A stretch of DNA of 64,000 nt. Origin: Megalopta genalis. Its lineage: Eukaryota > Arthropoda > Insecta > Hymenoptera > Halictidae. Below, one piece after another: positions 40,712 to 54,178 of this stretch. The position numbers were made by a program, and so were the translations under genes. The first letter of the stretch is position 1, and each line of letters begins with the position of its first letter. The stretch is from NCBI RefSeq assembly GCF_051020955.1, contig NW_027476288.1:248001-312000 (forward strand). Direction: 5' to 3'. Below the pieces are notes generated by a model. That model was not told the origin of the DNA. It saw only the letters and a program-made list of their open reading frames with translations, and made no database searches.

Positions 40712-41705
40712 GCTGTTGTAGCTAAATCATGTACATCACATGTATTTGAAGCTAAACCATTTGTATCGCATGGAATCGAAGATAAGCCTCCTACTTCGCA
40801 TTGATTTGAAGTTAAATCATGTGTTCGCATGGATTTGAATCTAACTTGTTTGATTCGCGAGCAGTTGAAGCTAAATCAAGTGTATCACAAGTATTTGAAG
40901 CTAAACCATTTGCTTCGCATGGATTCGAAGATCAGCCTTCTACTTCGCATTGATTTGAAGCTAAATCATGTTTTTCGCATGGATTTTAAGCTAACTCGTT
41001 TGTTTCGCATGCAGTTGAAGCTAAATCATGTATATCACAAGTATTTGAAGCTAAACCATTTGTTTCGAATGGATTCGAAGATAAGCCTTCTACTTCGCAT
41101 TGATTTTAATCTAAATCATGTGTTTCGCAAGGATTTGAAGCTAACTCGTTTGTTTCGCATGCAGTTGAAGCTGAATCATGTACATCACAAGTATTTGAAG
41201 CTAAACTATTCGTTTCGCATGGATTCGAAGCTAACTCGTTTGTTTCGCATGCAGTTGAAGCTAAATCACGTATATCACAAGTATTTGCAGCTAAACCATT
41301 TGTTTCGCATGGATACGAAAATAAGTCTTCTACTTCGCATTGATTTGATGCTAAATCATGTGTTTCGCATGGATTCGAAGCTATCTCGTTTGTTTCGCAT
41401 GCAGTTGAAGCTAAATCACGTATATCACAAGTATTTGCAGCTAAACCATTTGTTTCGCATAGATACGAAGATAACCCTTCTAATTCGCATTGATTTGAGG
41501 CTAAATCATGTGTTTCGCTTGGATTTGAAGCTAACTCGTTTTTTTCGATAGTAGTTGAAGCTAAATCATGCATATCACAAGTATTTGAAGCTAAACCATT
41601 TGATTCCCATGGTTTTGAAGCTAAGCTTTCTACTTCGCATTGATTTGAAGACAAATCATGTGTTTCGCTTGGATTTGAATATAACTCATTTGTTTCGCAT
41701 GCTGT
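40712..41705. repeat. 989-bp tandem duplication, copy 2
   Basis: Partner of 39,723-40,711. It carries the 29-bp monomer at about 40,825, TCGCGA at 40,855 and GATAGTAG at about 41,548. One private change near 40,812 gives GAAGTTAAATC. The match stops at about 41,706, where the class-E monomer reads GCTGTTGAAG rather than GCTGTTGTAG. Confidence 0.9.
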
Positions 41706-44300
41706 TGAAGCTAAATCATGTATATCACAAGTATTTGAAGCTAAACCATTTGCTTTGCATGGATTCGAAGATCAGCCTTCTACTTCGCATTGATTTGATG
41801 CTAAATCATGTGTTTCGCATGGATTTGAAGCTAACTCGTTTCTTTCGCATGCTGTTGAAGCTAAATCATGTATATCACAAGTATTTGAAGCTAAACCATT
41901 TGTATCGCATGGGATCGAAGATAAGCCCCCTACTTCGCATTGATTTGAAGCTAAATCATGTGTTTCGCATGGATTTGAAGCTAACTCGTTTGTTTCGCAT
42001 GCTGTTGAAGCTAAATCATATATATCACAAGTATTTCAAGCTAAACCATTTGTTTCGCATTTATTCGAAGCTAAGCTTTCTACTTCGCATTGATTTGAGG
42101 CTAAATCATGTGTTTCGCTTGGTTTTGAAGCTAACTCGTTTTTTTCGCATGCAGTTGTAGCTAAATCATGTATATCACAAGTATTTGCAGCTAAACCATT
42201 TGTTTCGCATGGATTCGAAGATAAGCCTTCTACTTCGCATTGATTTGATGCTAAATCATGTGTTTCGCATGGATTTGAAGCTAGCTCGTTTGTTTCGCAT
42301 GCTGTTGAAGCTAAATCATGTATATCACAAGTATTTGAAGCTAAGCCATTTGTTTCGCATCGATTCGAAGATAAGCCTTCTACTTCGCATTGATTTTAAT
42401 CTAAATCATGTGTTTCGCATGGATTTAAAGCTAACTCGTTTGTTTCGCATGCTGTTGAAGCTAAATCATGTATATCACAAGTATTTGAAGCTAAACTATT
42501 CGTTTCGCATGGATACGAAGATAAGCCTTCCACTTCGCATTGATTTGAAGCTAACTCATGTGTTTCGCATGGATTTGAAGCTAACTCGTTTGTTTCGCAT
42601 GCTGTTGAAGCTAAATCATGTATATCACAAGTATTTGAAGCTAAACCATTTGTATCGCATGGGATCGAAGATAAGCCTCCTACTTCGCATTGATTTGAAG
42701 CTAAATCATGTGTTTTGCATGGATTTGAAGCTAACTCGTTTGTTTCGCATGCTGTTGAAGCTAAATCATATATATCACAAGTATTTGAAGCTAAACCAGT
42801 TGTTTCGCATGGATTCGAAGATCAGCCTTCTACTTCGCATTGATTTGAAGCTAAATCATGTGTTTCGCATGTATTTGAAGATAACTCGTTTGTTTCGCAT
42901 GCTGTTGAAGCTAAATCAAATGTATCACAAGTATTTGAAGCTAAACCATTTGTTTCGCATTTATTCGAAGCTAAGCCTTCTACTTCGCATTGATTTGAGG
43001 CTAAATCATGTGTTTCGCTTGGTTTTGAAGATAACTCGTTTTTTTCGCATGCAGTTGTAGCTAAATCATGTATATCACAAGTATTTGAAGCTAAACCATT
43101 TGTTTCGCATGGATTCGAAGATAAGCCTTCTACTTCGCATTGATTTGATGCTAAATCACTTGTTTCGCATGGATTTGAAGCTAGCTCGTTTCTTTCGCAT
43201 GCTGTTGAAGCTAAATCATGTATATCACAAGTATTTGAAGCTAAACCATTTGTATCGCATGGGATCGAAGATAAGCCTCCTACTTCGCATTGATTTGAAG
43301 CTAAATCATGTGTTTCGCATGGATTTGAAGCTAACTCGTTTGTTTCGCATGCTGTTGAAGCTAAATCATATATATCACAAGTATTTGAAGCTAAACCATT
43401 TGTTTCGCATTTATTCGAAGCTAAGCCTTCTACTTCGCATTGATTTGAGGCTAAATCATGTGTTTCGCTTGGTTTTGAAGCTAACTCGTTTTTTTCACAT
43501 GCTGTTGAAGCTAAATCATGTATAACACAAGTATTTGAAGCTATATCATACGTTTCGCATGGATTCCAAGACAACCGTTCTAATTCGCATTGATTTGAAG
43601 CTAAATCATGTGTTTCGCATGGATTGGAAGCTAACTCGTTTGTTTCGCATGCTGTTGAAGCTAAATCATGTATATCACAAATATTTGAAGCTAAACCATT
43701 TGTTACGCATGGATTCGAAGATCAGCCTTCTACTTAGCATTGATTTGATGCTAAATCATGTGTTTCGCATGGATTTGAAGCTAACTCGTTTGTTTCGCAT
43801 GCTGTTGAAGCTAAATCATGTATATCACAAGTATTTGAAGCTAAACCATTTGTATCGGATGGGATCGAAGATAAGCCTCCTACTTCGCATTGATTTGAGG
43901 CTAAATCATGTGTTTCGCATGGATTTGAAGCTAACTCGTTTGTTTTGCATGCTGTTGAAGCTAAATCATATATATCACAAGTATTTGAAGCTAAACCATT
44001 TGTTTCGCATGGATTCGAAGATCAGCCTTCTACTTCGCATTGATTTGAAGCTAAATCATGTGTTTCGCATGTATTTGAAGATAACTCGTTTGTTTCGCAT
44101 GCTGTTGAAGCTAAATCAAATGTATCACAAGTATTTGAAGCTAAACCATTTGTTTCGCATGGATACGAAGATAACCCTTCTACTTCGCATTAATTTGAAG
44201 CTAAACCATGTGTTTCGCATGGATTATAAGCTAACTCGTTTGCTTCGCATGCAGTTGAAGCTAAATCATGTATATCACAAGTATTAGAAGCTAAACCATT

Positions 44301-44420
44301 TGTTTCGCATGGATTCGAAGATAAGCCTTCTACTTCGCATTGATTTTAATCTAAATCATGTGTTTCGCATGGATTCGAAGATAAGCCTTCTACTTCGCAT
44401 TGATTTTAATCTAAATCATG
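44301..44420. repeat. 60-bp tandem duplication of a B-C dimer
   Basis: Positions 44,301-44,360 and 44,361-44,420 read the same: class B with GGATTCGAAG followed by class C with GATTTTAATC. The class-C tail joins straight to another class-B monomer, skipping D, E and A. Both copies carry the - strand TAA created by GATTTTAATC. Confidence 0.88.
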
Positions 44421-45044
44421 TGTTTCGCATGGATTTGAAGCTAACTCGTTCGTTTCGCATGCTGTTGTAGCTATATCATGTACATCACATGTATTTGAAG
44501 CTAAACCATTTGTATCGCATGGAATCGAAGATAAGCCTTCTACTTCGCATTGATTTGAGGCTAAATCATTTGTTTCGCTTGGTTTTGAAGCTAACTCGTT
44601 TTTTTCACATGCTGTTGAAGCTAAATCATGTATATCACAAGTATTTGAAGCTATATCATACGTTTCGCATGGATTCCAAGACAACCCTTCTAATTCGCAT
44701 TGATTTGAAGCTAAATCATGTGTTTCGCATGGATTTGAAGCTAACTCGTTTGTTTCGCATGCTGTTGAAGCTAAATCATGTATATCACAAATATTTGAAG
44801 CTAAACCATTTGTTACGCATGGATTCGAAGATCAGCCTTCTACTTAGCGTTGATTTGATGCTAAATCATGTGTTTCGCATGGATTTGAAGCTAACTCGTT
44901 TGTTTCGCATGCTGTTGAAGCTAAATCATGTATATCACAAGTATTTGAAGCTAAACCATTTGTATCGGATGGGATCGAAGATAAGCCTCCTACTTCGCAT
45001 TGATTTGAATCTGAATCATGTGTTTCGCATGGATTTGAAGCTAA

Positions 45045-48000
45045 CTCGTTTCTTTCGCATGCTGTTGAAGCTAAATCATGTATGTCACAAGTATTTTAAG
45101 CTAAACCATTTGTATCGCATGGGATCGAAGATAAGCCTCCTACTTCGCATTGATTTGAAGCTAAATCATGTGTTTCGCATGGATTTGAAGCTAACTCGTT
45201 TGTTTCGCATGCAGTTGAAGCTAAATCATATATATCACAAGTATTTGAAGCTAAACCATTTGTTTCGCATTTATTCGAAACTAAGCCTCCTACTTCGCAT
45301 TGATTTGAGGCTAAATCATGTGTTTCGCTTGGTTTTGAAGCTAACTCGTTTTTTTTAGCATGCAGTTGTAGCTAAATCATGTATATCACAAGTATGTGAA
45401 GCTAAACCATTTGTTTCGCATGGATTCGAAGATTAGCCTTCTACTTCGCATTGATTTGATGCTAAATCATGTGTTTCGCATGGATTTGAAGCTAGCTCGT
45501 TTGTTTCGCATGCTGTTGAAGCTAAATCATGTATATCACAAGTATTTGAAGCTAAACCATTTGTATCGGATGGGATCGAAGGTAAGCCTCCTACTTCGCA
45601 TTGATTTGAGGCTAAATCATGTGTTTCGCTTGGTTTTGAAGCTAACTCGTTTTTTTCGTATGCAGTTGTAGCTAAATCATGTATATCACAAGTATTTGAA
45701 GCTAAACCATTTGTTTCGCATGGATTCGAAGATAAGCCTTCTACTTCGCATTGATTTGATGCTAAATCATGTGTTTCGCATGGATTTGAAGCTAGCTCGT
45801 TTGTTTCGCATGCTGTTGAAGCTAAATCATGTATATCACAAGTATTTGAAGCTAAGCCATTTGTTTCGCATCGATTCGAAGATAAGCCTTCTACTTCGCA
45901 TTGATTTTAATCTACATCATGTGTTTCGCATGGATTTAAAGCTAACTCGTTTGTTTCGCATGCAGTTGAAGCTGAATCATGTATATCACAAGTATTTGAA
46001 GCTAAACTATTCGTTTCGCATGGATACGAAGATAAGCCTTCCACTTCACATTGATTTGAAGCTAACTCATGTGTTTCGCATGGATTTGAAGCTAACTCGT
46101 TTGTTTCGCATGCTGTTGAAGCTAAATCATGTATATCACAAGTATTTGAAGCTAAACCATTTGTATCGCATGGGATCGAAGATAAGCCTCCTACTTCGCA
46201 TTGATTTGAAGCTAAATCATGTGTTTTGCATGGATTTGAAGCTAACTCGTTTGTTTCGCATGCTGTTGAAGCTAAATCATATATATCACAAGTATTTGAA
46301 GCTAAACCAGTTGTTTCGCATGGATTCGAAGATCAGCCTTCTACTTCGCATTGATTTGAAGCTAAATCATGTGTTTCGCATGTATTTGAAGATAACTCGT
46401 TTGTTTCGCATGCTGTTGAAGCTAAATCAAATGTATCACAAGTATTTGAAGCTAAACCATTTGTTTCGCATGGATACGAAGATAACCCTTCTACTTCGCA
46501 TTAATTTGAAGCTAAACCACGTGTTTCGCATGGATTATAAGCTAACTCGTTTATTTCGCATGCAGGTGAAGCTAAATCATGTATATCAGAAGTATTAGAA
46601 GCTAAACCATTTGTTTCGCATGGATTCGAAGATAAGCCTTCTTCTTCGCATTGATTTTAATCTAAATCATGTGTTTCGCATGGATTTGAAGCTAACTCGT
46701 TTGTTTCGCATGCTGTTGTAGCTAAATCATGTACATCACATGTATTTGAAGCTAAACCATTTGTATCGCATGGAATCGAAGATAAGCCTCCTACTTCGCA
46801 TTGATTTGAAGCTAAATCATGTGTTCGCATGGATTTGAATCTAACTTGTTTGATTCGCGAGCAGTTGAAGCTAAATCAAGTGTATCACAAGTATTTGAAG
46901 CTAAACCATTTGCTTCGCATGGATTCGAAGATCAGCCTTCTACTTCGCATTGATTTGAGGCTAAATCATGTGTTTCGCTTGGTTTTGAAGCTAACTCGTT
47001 TTTTTCGCATGCAGTTGTAGCTAAATCATGTATATCACAAGTATTTGAAGCTAAACCATTTGTTTCGCATGGATTCGAAGATAAGCCTTCTACTTCGCAT
47101 TGATTTGATGCTAAATCATGTGTTTCGCATGGATTTGAAGCTAGCTCGTTTGTTTCGCATGCTGTTGAAGCTAAATCATGTATATCACAAGTATTTGAAG
47201 CTAAGCCATTTGTTTCGCATCGATTCGAAGATAAGCCTTCTACTTCGCATTGATTTTAATCTAAATCATGTGTTTCGCATGGATTTAAAGCTAACTCGTT
47301 TGTTTCGCATGCAGTTGAAGCTGAATCATGTATATCACAAGTATTTGAAGCTAAACTATTCGTTTCGCATGGATACGAAGATAAGCCTTCCACTTCGCAT
47401 TGATTTGAAGCTAACTCATGTGTTTCGCATGGATTTGAAGCTAACTCGTTTGTTTCGCATGCTGTTGAAGCTAAATCATGTATATCACAAGTATTTGAAG
47501 CTAAACAATTTGTATCGCATGGGATCGAAGATAAGCCTCCTACTTCGCATTGATTTGAAGCTAAATCATGTGTTTTGCATGGATTTGAAGCTAACTCGTT
47601 TGTTTCGCATGCTGTTGAAGCTAAATCATATATATCACAAGTATTTGAAGCTAAACCAGTTGTTTCGCATGGATTCGAAGATCAGCCTTCTACTTCGCAT
47701 TGATTTGAAGCTAAATCATGTGTTTCGCATGTATTTGAAGATAACTCGTTTGTTTCGCATGCTGTTGAAGCTAAATCAAATGTATCACAAGTATTTGAAG
47801 CTAAACCATTTGTTTCGCATTTATTCGAAGCTAAGCCTTCTACTTCGCATTGATTTGAGGCTAAATCATTTGTTTCGCTTGGTTTTGAAGCTAACTCGTA
47901 TTTTTCACATGCTGTTGAAGCTAAATCATGTATATCACAAGTATTTGAAGCTATATCATACGTTTCGCATGGATTCCAACACAACCCTTCTAATTCGCAT

Positions 48001-50685
48001 TGATTTGAAGCTAAATCATGTGTTTCGCATGGATTTGAAGCTAACTCGTTTGTTTCGCATGCTGTTGAAGCTAAATCATGTATATCACAAATATTTGAAG
48101 CTAAACCATTTGTTACGCATCGATTCGAAGATCAGCCTTCTACTTAGCGTTGATTTGATGCTAAATCATGTGTTTCGCATGGATTTGAAGCTAACTCGTT
48201 TGTTTGGCATGCTGTTGAAGCTAAATCATGTATATCACAAGTATTTGAAGCTAAACCATTTGTATCGGATGGGATCGAAGATAAGCCTCCTACTTCGCTT
48301 TGATTTGAATCTGAATCATGTGTTTCGCATGGATTTGAAGCTAACTCGTTTCTTTCGCATGCTGTTGAAGCTAAATCATGTATATCACAAGTACTTGAAG
48401 CTAAACCATTTGTATCGCATGGGATCGAAGATAAGCCTCCTACTTCGCATTGATTTGAAGCCAAATCATGTGTTTCGCATGGATTTGAAGCTAACTTGTT
48501 TGTTTCGCATGCTGTTGAAGCTAAATCATATATATCACAAGTATTTGAAGCTAAACCATTTGTTTCGCATGGATTCGAAGATCAGCCTTCTACTTCGCAT
48601 TGATTTGAGGCGAAATCATGTGTTTCGCTTGGTTTTGAAGCTAACTCGTTTTTTTCGCATGCAGTTGTAGCTAAATCATGTATATCACAAGTATTTGAAG
48701 CTAAACCATTTGTTTCGCATGGATTCGAAGATAAGCCTTCTACTTCGCATTGATTTGATGCTAAATCATGTGTTTCGCATGGATTTAAAGCTAACTCGTT
48801 TGTTTCGCATGCAGTTGAAGCTGAATCATGTATATCACAAGTATTTGAAGCTAAACTATTCGTTTCGCATGGATACGAAGATAAGCCTTCCACTTCGCAT
48901 TGATTTGAAGCTAACTCATGTGTTTCGCATGGATTTGAAGCTAACTCGTTTGTTTCGCATGCTGTTGAAGCTAAATCATATATATCACAAGTATTTGAAG
49001 CTAAACCATTTGTTTCGCATGGATTCGAAGATAAGCCTTCTACTTCGCATTGATTTGATGCTAAATCATGTGTTTCGCATGGATTTAAAGCTAACTCGTT
49101 TGTTTCGCATGCAGTTGAAGCTGAATCATGTATATCACAAGTATTTGAAGCTAAACTATTCGTTTTGCATGGATACGAAGATAAGCCTTCCACTTCGCAT
49201 TGATTTGAAGCTAACTCATGTGTTTCGCATGGATTTGAAGCTAACTCGTTTGTGTCGCATGCTGTTGAAGCTAAATCATGTATATCACAAGTATTTGAAG
49301 CTAAACCATTTGTATCGCATGGGATCGAAGATAAGCCTCCTACTTCGCATTGATTTGAAGCTAAATCATGTGTTTCGCATGGATTATAAGCTAACTCGTT
49401 TGTTTCGCATGCAGTTGAAGCTAAATCATGTATATCACAAGTATTTGAAGCTAAACCATTTGTTTCGCATGGATTCGAAGATAAGCCTCCTACATCGCAT
49501 TGATTTTAATCTAAATCATGTGTTTCGCATGGATTTGAAGCTAACCCGTTAGTTTCGCATGCTGTTGTAGCTAAATCATGTACATCACATGTATTTGAAG
49601 CTAAACCATTTGTATCGCATCGAATCGAAGATAAGCCTCCTACTTCGCATTGTTTTGAAGCTAAATCATGTGTTCGCATGGATTTGAAGCTAACTCGTTT
49701 GATTCGCGAGCAGTTGAAGCTAAATCAAGTGTATCACAAGTATTTGAAGCTAAACCATTTGCTTCGCATGGATTCGAAGATCAGCCTTCTACTTCGCATT
49801 GATTTGAAGCTAAATCATGTTTTCCGCATGGATTTTAAGCTAACTCGTTTGTTTCGAATGCAGTTGAAGCTAAATCATGTATATCACAAGTATTTGAAGC
49901 TAAACCATTTGTTTGGAATGGATTCGAAGATAAGCCTTCTACTTCGCATTGATTTTAATCTAAATCATGTGTTTCGCAAGGATTTGAAGCTAACTCGTTT
50001 GTTTCGCATGCAGTTGAAGCTGAATCATGTACATCACAAGTATTTGAAGCTAAACTATTCGTTTCGCATGGATTCGAAGCTAACTCGTTTGTTTCGCATG
50101 CAGTTGAAGCTAAACCACGTATATCACAAGTATTTGCATCTAAACCATTTGTTTCGCATGGATACGAAGATAAGCCTTCTACTTCGCATTGATTTGATGC
50201 TAAATCATGTGTTTCGCATGGATTTGAAGCTAGCTCGTTTGTTTCGCATGCTGTTGAAGCTAAATCATGTATATCACAAGTATTTGAAGCTAAACCATTT
50301 GTATCGGATGGGATCGAAGATAAGCCTCCTACTTCGCATTGATTTGAATCTGAATCATGTGTTTCGCATGGATTTGAAGCTAACTCGTTTCTTTCGCATG
50401 CTGTTGAAGCTAAATCATGTATATCACAAGTATTTGAAGCTAAACCATTTGTATCGCATGGGATCGAAGATAAGCCTCCTACTTCGCACTGATTTGAAGC
50501 TAAATCATGTATATCACAAGTACTTGAAGCTAAACCATTTGTATCGCATGGGATCGAAGATAAGCCTCCTACTTCGCATTGATTTGAAGCCAAATCATGT
50601 GTTTCGCATGGATTTGAAGCTAACTCGTTTGTTTCGCATGCTGTTGAAGCTAAATCATATATATCACAAGTATTTGAAGCTAAAC
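45045..50685. repeat. 13.3-kb-offset duplication, copy 1
   Basis: The 5.6 kb here matches 58,361-64,000. The offset is 13,316 bp up to about 45,350 and 13,315 bp after it, because copy 1 has eight T and copy 2 seven T before AGCATGC. I could see only a handful of substitutions, for example AAACAATTTG against AAACCATTTG near 47,506 and CGCATGGATT against CGCATGAATT near 60,745. The match continues to the window end, so the full length is unknown. Such near identity means a very recent event, ongoing homogenisation, or an assembly duplication. Confidence 0.9.
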
Positions 50686-53600
50686 CATTTGTTTCGCATT
50701 TATTCGAAGCTAAGCCTTCTACTTCGCATTGATTTGAGGCGAAATCATGTGTTTCGCTTGGTTTTGAAGCTAACTCGTTTTTTTCGCATGCAGTTGTAGC
50801 TAAATCATGTATATCACAAGTATTTGAAGCTAAACCACTTGTTTCGCATGGATTCGAAGATAAGCCTTCTACTTCGCATTGATTTGATGCTAAATCATGT
50901 GTTTCGCATGGATTTGAAGCTAGCTCGTTTGTTTCGCATGCTGTTGAAGCTAAATCATGTATATCACAAGTATTTGAAGCTAAACCATTTGTATCGCATG
51001 GGATCGAAGATAAGCCTCCTACTTCGCACTGATTTGAAGCTAAATCATGTATATCACAAGTACTTGAAGCTAAACCATTTGTATCGCATGGGATCGAAGA
51101 TAAGCCTCCTACTTCGCATTGATTTGAAGCCAAATCATGTGTTTCGCATGGATTTGAAGCTAACTCGTTTGTTTCGCATGCTGTTGAAGCTAAATCATAT
51201 ATATCACAAGTATTTGAAGCTAAACCATTTGTTTCGCATTTATTCGAAGCTAAGCCTTCTACTTCGCATTGATTTGAGGCGAAATCATGTGTTTCGCTTG
51301 GTTTTGAAGCTAACTCGTTTTTTTCGCATGCAGTTGTAGCTAAATCATGTATATCACAAGTATTTGAAGCTAAACCACTTGTTTCGCATGGATTCGAAGA
51401 TAAGCCTTCTACTTCGCATTGATTTGATGCTAAATCATGTGTTTCGCATGGATTTGAAGCTAGCTCGTTTGTTTCGCATGCTGTTGAAGCTCAATCATGT
51501 ATATCACAAGTATTTGAAGCTAAACCATTTGTATCGGATGGGATCGAAGATAAGCCTCCTACTTCGCATTGATTTGAGGCTAAATCATGTGTTTCGCTTG
51601 GTTTTGAAGCTAACTCGTTTTTTTCGCATGCAGTTGTAGCTAAATCATGTATGTCACAAGTATTTGAAGCTAAGCCATTTGTTTCGCATCGATTCGAAGA
51701 TAAGCCTTCTACTTCGCATTGATTTTAATCTAAATCATGTGCTCCGCATGGATTTAAAGCTAACTCGTTTGTTTCGCATGCAGTTGAAGCTGAATCATGT
51801 ATATCACAAGTATTTGAAGCTAAACTATTCGTTTCGCGTGGATTCGAAGCTAACTCGTTTGTTTCGCATGCAGTTGAAGCTAAACCACGTATATCACAAG
51901 TATTTGCAGCTAAACCATTTGTTTCGCATGGATACGAAGATAAGCCTTCTACTTCGCATTGATTTGATGCTAAATCATGTGTTTCGCATGGATTTGAAAC
52001 TAGCTCGTTTGTTTCGCATGCTGTTGAAGCTAAATCATGTATATCACAAGTATTTGAAGCTAAACCATTTGTATCGGATGGGTTCGAAGATAAGCCTCCT
52101 ACTTCGCATTGATTTGAATCTGAATCATGTGTTTCGCATGGATTTGAAGCTAACTCGTTTCTTTCGCATGCTGTTGAAGCTAAATCATGTATATCACAAG
52201 TATTTGAAGCTAAACCATTTGTATCGCATGGGATCGAAGATAAGCCTCCTACTTCGCATTGATTTGAAGCTAAATCATGTGTTTCGCATGGATTTGAAGC
52301 TAACTCGTTTGTTTCGCATGCTGTTGAAGCTAAATCATGTATATCACAAATATTTGAAGCTAAACCATTTGTTACGCATGGATTCGAAGATCAGCCTTCT
52401 ACTTAGCGTTGATTTGATGCTAAATCATGTGTTCGCATGGATTTGAATCTAACTTGTTTGATTCGCGAGCAGTTGAAGCTAAATCAAGTGTATCACAAGT
52501 ATTTGAAGCTAAACCATTTGCTTCGCATGGATTCGAAGATCAGCCTTCTACTTCGCATTGATTTGAGGCTAAATCATGTGTTTCGCTTGGTTTTGAAGCT
52601 AACTCGTTTCTTTCGCATGCTGTTGAAGCTAAATCATGTATGTCACAAGTATTTTAAGCTAAACCATTTGTATCGCATGGGATCGAAGATAAGCCTCCTA
52701 CTTCGCATTGATTTGAAGCTAAATCATGTGTTTCGCATGGATTTGAAGCTAACTCGTTTGTTTCGCATGCAGTTGAAGCTAAATCATATATATCACAAGT
52801 ATTTGAAGCTAAACCATTTGTTTCGCATTTATTCGAAACTAAGCCTCCTACTTCGCATTGATTTGAGGCTAAATCATGTGTTTCGCTTGGTTTTGAAGCT
52901 AACTCGTTTTTTTAGCATGCAGTTGTAGCTAAATCATGTATATCACAAGTATGTGAAGCTAAACCATTTGTTTCGCATGGATTCGAAGATTAGCCTTCTA
53001 CTTCGCATTGATTTGATGCTAAATCATGTGTTTCGCATGGATTTGAAGCTAGCTCGTTTGTTTCGCATGCTGTTGAAGCTAAATCATGTATATCACAAGT
53101 ATTTGAAGCTAAACCATTTGTATCGGATGGGATCGAAGGTAAGCCTCCTACTTCGCATTGATTTGAGGCTAAATCATGTGTTTCGCTTGGTTTTGAAGCT
53201 AACTCGTTTTTTTCGTATGCAGTTGTAGCTAAATCATGTATATCACAAGTATTTGAAGCTAAACCATTTGTTTCGCATGGATTCGAAGATAAGCCTTCTA
53301 CTTCGCATTGATTTGATGCTAAATCATGTGTTTCGCATGGATTTGAAGCTAGCTCGTTTGTTTCGCATGCTGTTGAAGCTAAATCATGTATATCACAAGT
53401 ATTTGAAGCTAAGCCATTTGTTTCGCATCGATTCGAAGATAAGCCTTCTACTTCGCATTGATTTTAATCTAAATCATGTGTTTCGCATGGATTTAAAGCT
53501 AACTCGTTTGTTTCGCATGCAGTTGAAGCTGAATCATGTATATCACAAGTATTTGAAGCTAAACTATTCGTTTCGCATGGATACGAAGATAAGCCTTCCA

Positions 53601-54178
53601 CTTCACATTGATTTGAAGCTAACTCATGTGTTTCGCATGGATTTGAAGCTAACTCGTTTGTTTCGCATGCTGTTGAAGCTAAATCATGTATATCACAAGT
53701 ATTTGAAGCTAAACCATTTGTATCGCATGGGATCGAAGATAAGCCTCCTACTTCGCATTGATTTGAAGCTAAATCATGTGTTTTGCATGGATTTGAAGCT
53801 AACTCGTTTGTTTCGCATGCTGTTGAAGCTAAATCATATATATCACAAGTATTTGAAGCTAAACCAGTTGTTTCGCATGGATTCGAAGATCAGCCTTCTA
53901 CTTCGCATTGATTTGAAGCTAAATCATGTGTTTCGCATGTATTTGAAGATAACTCGTTTGTTTCGCATGCTGTTGAAGCTAAATCAAATGTATCACAAGT
54001 ATTTGAAGCTAAACCATTTGTTTCGCATGGATACGAAGATAACCCTTCTACTTCGCATTAATTTGAAGCTAAACCACGTGTTTCGCATGGATTATAAGCT
54101 AACTCGTTTATTTCGCATGCAGGTGAAGCTAAATCATGTATATCAGAAGTATTAGAAGCTAAACCATTTGTTTCGCAT
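49600..54178. repeat. 5.76-kb-offset duplication, copy 1
   Basis: About 4.6 kb matches 55,358-59,936 at an offset of exactly 5,758 bp. Visible differences are GAAGCTAAACTATTC against GAAACTAAACTATTC near 55,806, GAAACTAGC against GAAGCTAGC near 52,008, GGGTTCGAAG against GGGATCGAAG near 52,083, and GATCAGCC against GATCACCC near 58,308. The - strand runs 49,955-51,133 and 55,713-56,891 differ by one residue. Confidence 0.9.
50411..51490. repeat. 540-bp tandem duplication containing a shortened pentamer
   Basis: Two copies of an 18-monomer unit lie at about 50,411-50,950 and 50,951-51,490. Each contains a class-C monomer (ACTTCGCACTG) that joins directly to class A (TCATGTATATCAC), leaving out D and E. 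The junctions are at 50,510/50,511 and 51,050/51,051. The same structure returns at 56,268/56,269 and 56,808/56,809 through the 5,758-bp duplication, and at 63,825/63,826. Confidence 0.88.
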
